DNA of 64,000 nt, taken from assembly GCF_021401135.1 (NCBI RefSeq), contig NZ_JACBFO010000002.1:310001-374000 (forward strand), given 5' to 3'. Numbering within the stretch: the stretch's first letter is position 1; each line of letters begins with the position of its first letter. Below, piece after piece: positions 61,104 to 64,000 of this stretch. The notes beneath the pieces were generated by a model, which saw only the letters and a program-made list of their open reading frames with translations, was not told the origin of the DNA and searched no databases. The translations under genes and the position numbers were made by a program. The DNA comes from Azonexus sp. R2A61. GTDB taxonomy: Bacteria; Pseudomonadota; Gammaproteobacteria; Burkholderiales; Rhodocyclaceae.

Positions 61104-61123
61104 TTGTTCGTATTGCCGAACAA
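61104..61123. promoter_or_regulatory. Inverted repeat TTGTTCG-N6-CGAACAA, possible operator
   Basis: Perfect 7-bp arms separated by six bases, about 185-200 bases upstream of the receptor start. The regulator is unknown and none is encoded nearby. Confidence 0.4.
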
Positions 61124-61263
61124 AAAAAATTGCACCTTAAAACGGAAAGATATCTACCAGACAGGCGAAAAACGAGTTTCCAGGCCGTGAAAACCGCCCC
61201 AACAACCGGCGCCGCGGTATCTCGCCCAACCCGGCTTCCACACCGGGCCGATCCCTCGCCGAC

Positions 61264-62916
<1,653 letters not shown>

Positions 62917-62989
62917 GGAGAGAGCTTTCCGGCACCCGGCCGCCGGCGACGCCAGCCTGGCCCGGGCGCCTCATGGCGCGAAGAAGGAC

Positions 62990-63487
62990 TCAGCGCTTGC
63001 GCGCCTTGGCCGGCGAACGACCCAGCGGCTTGCGCTGACGCTGGCCGGGACGGGCCTGGCCGGCCTCCGGTTTCGGTTTGTCGACCAGCAGGTTGCGGGC
63101 GCCGCTGGCGGCGACAGCCCGATGGGCCAGGATCGCCGCCCGCAAGGTTTCTGCAAGCAGCACGACGGGAACGCCATCGGCCGCCGGTCGGGCATTGGCC
63201 AGCAAACCCTTCAGTTCGAACAGACGCTCGGCAGGCGCGGCCTTGCGCGGCAGGCTTTCGATCAACGCTTCGGCGGCTGCGGTCAACGCCACGCCGGCCG
63301 GATTTCCCTGCAGCAGACCGTGACTGCCGAGCCGGACAAAGGCCTCGCTGAGCTTTTCCTCACCGGGAACGTTGCCCTGGATCAGGTCGATGGCGGCGAC
63401 GATCTCGCCGGGTTCGGCCGGACGCCGCTTGGCCGCCAGCGAAGTGGCGAGCAGCAGGAGAACGTCGACATCATGGACGGAGGACAT
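62990..63487 (-). CDS. Hypothetical protein with basic C-terminal tail
   Basis: A 165-residue protein of unknown function. The N-terminal two thirds are helical and neutral (VDVLLLLATSLAAKRRPAEPGEIVAAIDLIQG, with FVRLGSHGLLQG resembling a winged-helix segment). The last ~30 residues (KPKPEAGQARPGQRQRKPLGRSPAKARKR) are strongly basic and disordered, suggesting nucleic-acid or ribosome contact. The ATG at 63485-63487 is chosen because upstream sequence looks non-coding. It ends 73 bases before the ABC-F gene and may be co-transcribed with it. Confidence 0.55.
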   Translation of the reverse strand: MSSVHDVDVLLLLATSLAAKRRPAEPGEIVAAIDLIQGNVPGEEKLSEAFVRLGSHGLLQGNPAGVALTAAAEALIESLPRKAAPAERLFELKGLLANARPAADGVPVVLLAETLRAAILAHRAVAASGARNLLVDKPKPEAGQARPGQRQRKPLGRSPAKARKR

Positions 63488-63606
63488 GGATGACCTTTGC
63501 AGAGAAATACGCCTGGGCGGCAGGGCCGGCAGTGTAGTGCCGAAATGCCCGGCGTGTCCGCCCGGCGCAACAATAAATCCCGCCGCGGCCGGCCGTTGCC
63601 CTGCCG

Positions 63607-63643
63607 AAAAACGCCGGAAGCCGCCCCCCGGCGGCAATCCGGC
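63607..63643 (-). terminator. Intrinsic terminator of the LysR-type gene
   Basis: On the minus strand GCCGGA-TT-GCCGCC pairs with GGCGGC-T-TCCGGC (63613-63643), followed by G and five T (63607-63611). It starts about ten bases after the stop at 63652. Confidence 0.8.
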
Positions 63644-63651
63644 CGACGCCA

Positions 63652-64000
63652 CTAAAACGCGCTTTCGGCCAGGTTGCGCTGCTCGATCAGGTCGCGCACG
63701 CTGGCGTTGGCCGGCGGATCGATACCCAGCGTACAGACGCCCGGCACATATTCCTCGTCACGCCCGCTGAGCAGCGGGCATTGGGCGAACAGTTCGGCGG
63801 CCCAATCGGAAAACGCCCGCACCTTGGGCGACAGGTGGCGGTTCTGCGGATAGAGCACCGAGATCGGCAAGGGTTCGGGCCGCCACTGCGGCAGGATTTC
63901 AACCAGTTCGCCGCGCTCCAGGTAAGGCAGTGCCATGAAGCGCGCCGCCTGGACCAGGCCGAAGCCCTGCAGCGCCAGCGCCATGTAGGCTTCGGCGTCG
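63652..64000 (-). CDS. LysR-type regulator, C-terminal part (N-terminus outside window)
   Basis: The last ~115 residues of a minus-strand gene that continues beyond the right edge. The segment ALALQGFGLVQAARFMALPYLERGELVEILPQW ... LPISVLYPQNRHLSPKVRAFSDWAAELF is the typical second lobe of LysR effector-binding domains. An acidic/Gly-containing tail of ~45 residues (GRDEEYVPGVCTLGIDPPANAS...) is longer than usual. The DNA-binding domain and target are not visible. Confidence 0.75.
   Translation of the reverse strand, partial: DAEAYMALALQGFGLVQAARFMALPYLERGELVEILPQWRPEPLPISVLYPQNRHLSPKVRAFSDWAAELFAQCPLLSGRDEEYVPGVCTLGIDPPANASVRDLIEQRNLAESAF

Larger units (their letters stand above)
60920..61263. 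other. Non-coding leader and promoter region of the TonB receptor operon
   Basis: These 344 bases contain no credible gene. Near the receptor they hold a terminator-like hairpin, and further upstream two inverted repeats and an AT-rich stretch (61040-61150) that must contain the minus-strand promoter. The part next to the ABC-F gene (61150-61263) shows nothing recognisable. Confidence 0.6.

Noticed and set aside
60920..61150. Complete cobalamin riboswitch call
   Set aside because: Only the 3' AGGAGACC-like part is recognisable. The B12 box and GCCCCCGCAACTGT core were not found on the coding strand, so only a leader hairpin is annotated.

Overview
The window is a GC-rich (roughly two thirds G+C by eye), densely coded chromosomal segment. 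It has almost no spacer DNA, and I saw no rRNA, tRNA, CRISPR array, insertion sequence or prophage. The gene content fits a metabolically versatile Betaproteobacterium, most likely of the Rhodocyclales (Dechloromonas/Azonexus-like): a betaproteobacterial OmpC-type porin, periplasmic nitrate respiration, meta-cleavage degradation of aromatics with a Liv-type transporter, metal efflux, and many c-di-GMP, chemotaxis and two-component proteins. The taxonomic placement is an inference.

Layout. 1-3.4 kb: a truncated HTH regulator, an unknown secreted protein and RelA. 3.5-12.3 kb: sensory genes, namely a PhnD-like/PAS/GGDEF/EAL/CZB fusion and a PhnD-like binding protein followed by a hybrid histidine kinase with two receivers and an HPt domain; an EamA permease and an MtfA-like peptidase lie between them. 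12.3-13.4 kb: a porin. 13.6-27.7 kb: a complete lower pathway for 3-(2,3-dihydroxyphenyl)propionate (mhpB, C, D, E, F) with its IclR-type activator MhpR transcribed divergently. Here the usual single-component hydroxylase MhpA is replaced by an acyl-CoA-dehydrogenase-fold monooxygenase plus a flavin reductase. The locus also encodes a Liv-type uptake system in which two permeases and one ATPase are fused in one polypeptide, a hemerythrin and an MFS exporter. 27.8-36.8 kb: napFDAGHBC in the classical order, divergent from narXL, with a 7-2-7 NarL-type box between them. 36.8-46.2 kb: mostly housekeeping and accessory genes (outer-membrane protein, DUF4395, MgtC, DUF1684, clpB with a sigma-32 type promoter, a chemoreceptor, moaE, prfC). 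46.2-53.8 kb: a heavy-metal RND efflux locus with several small, partly His-rich accessory proteins. 53.8-60.9 kb: an operon of TonB-dependent receptor, ExbB-like channel, DUF2149 protein and an exported, membrane-anchored CobN-like chelatase subunit. 61.2-64 kb: an ABC-F ATPase, a small basic protein and a truncated LysR regulator.

The most interesting system is the 53.8-61.1 kb operon. It looks like an envelope machine that imports a metallo-tetrapyrrole and inserts or removes its metal outside the cytoplasm. An ExbB/ExbD-like motor is encoded with it in place of the AAA+ ATPase used by classical CobN enzymes. Its leader contains a terminator-like hairpin directly before the ribosome binding site. 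Other observations worth following are the hybrid mhp locus, the three-part Liv fusion, a 10-bp word (TGCGGTCAAC) repeated far more often than expected and once forming a terminator stem, and a conspicuous double palindrome upstream of mgtC.
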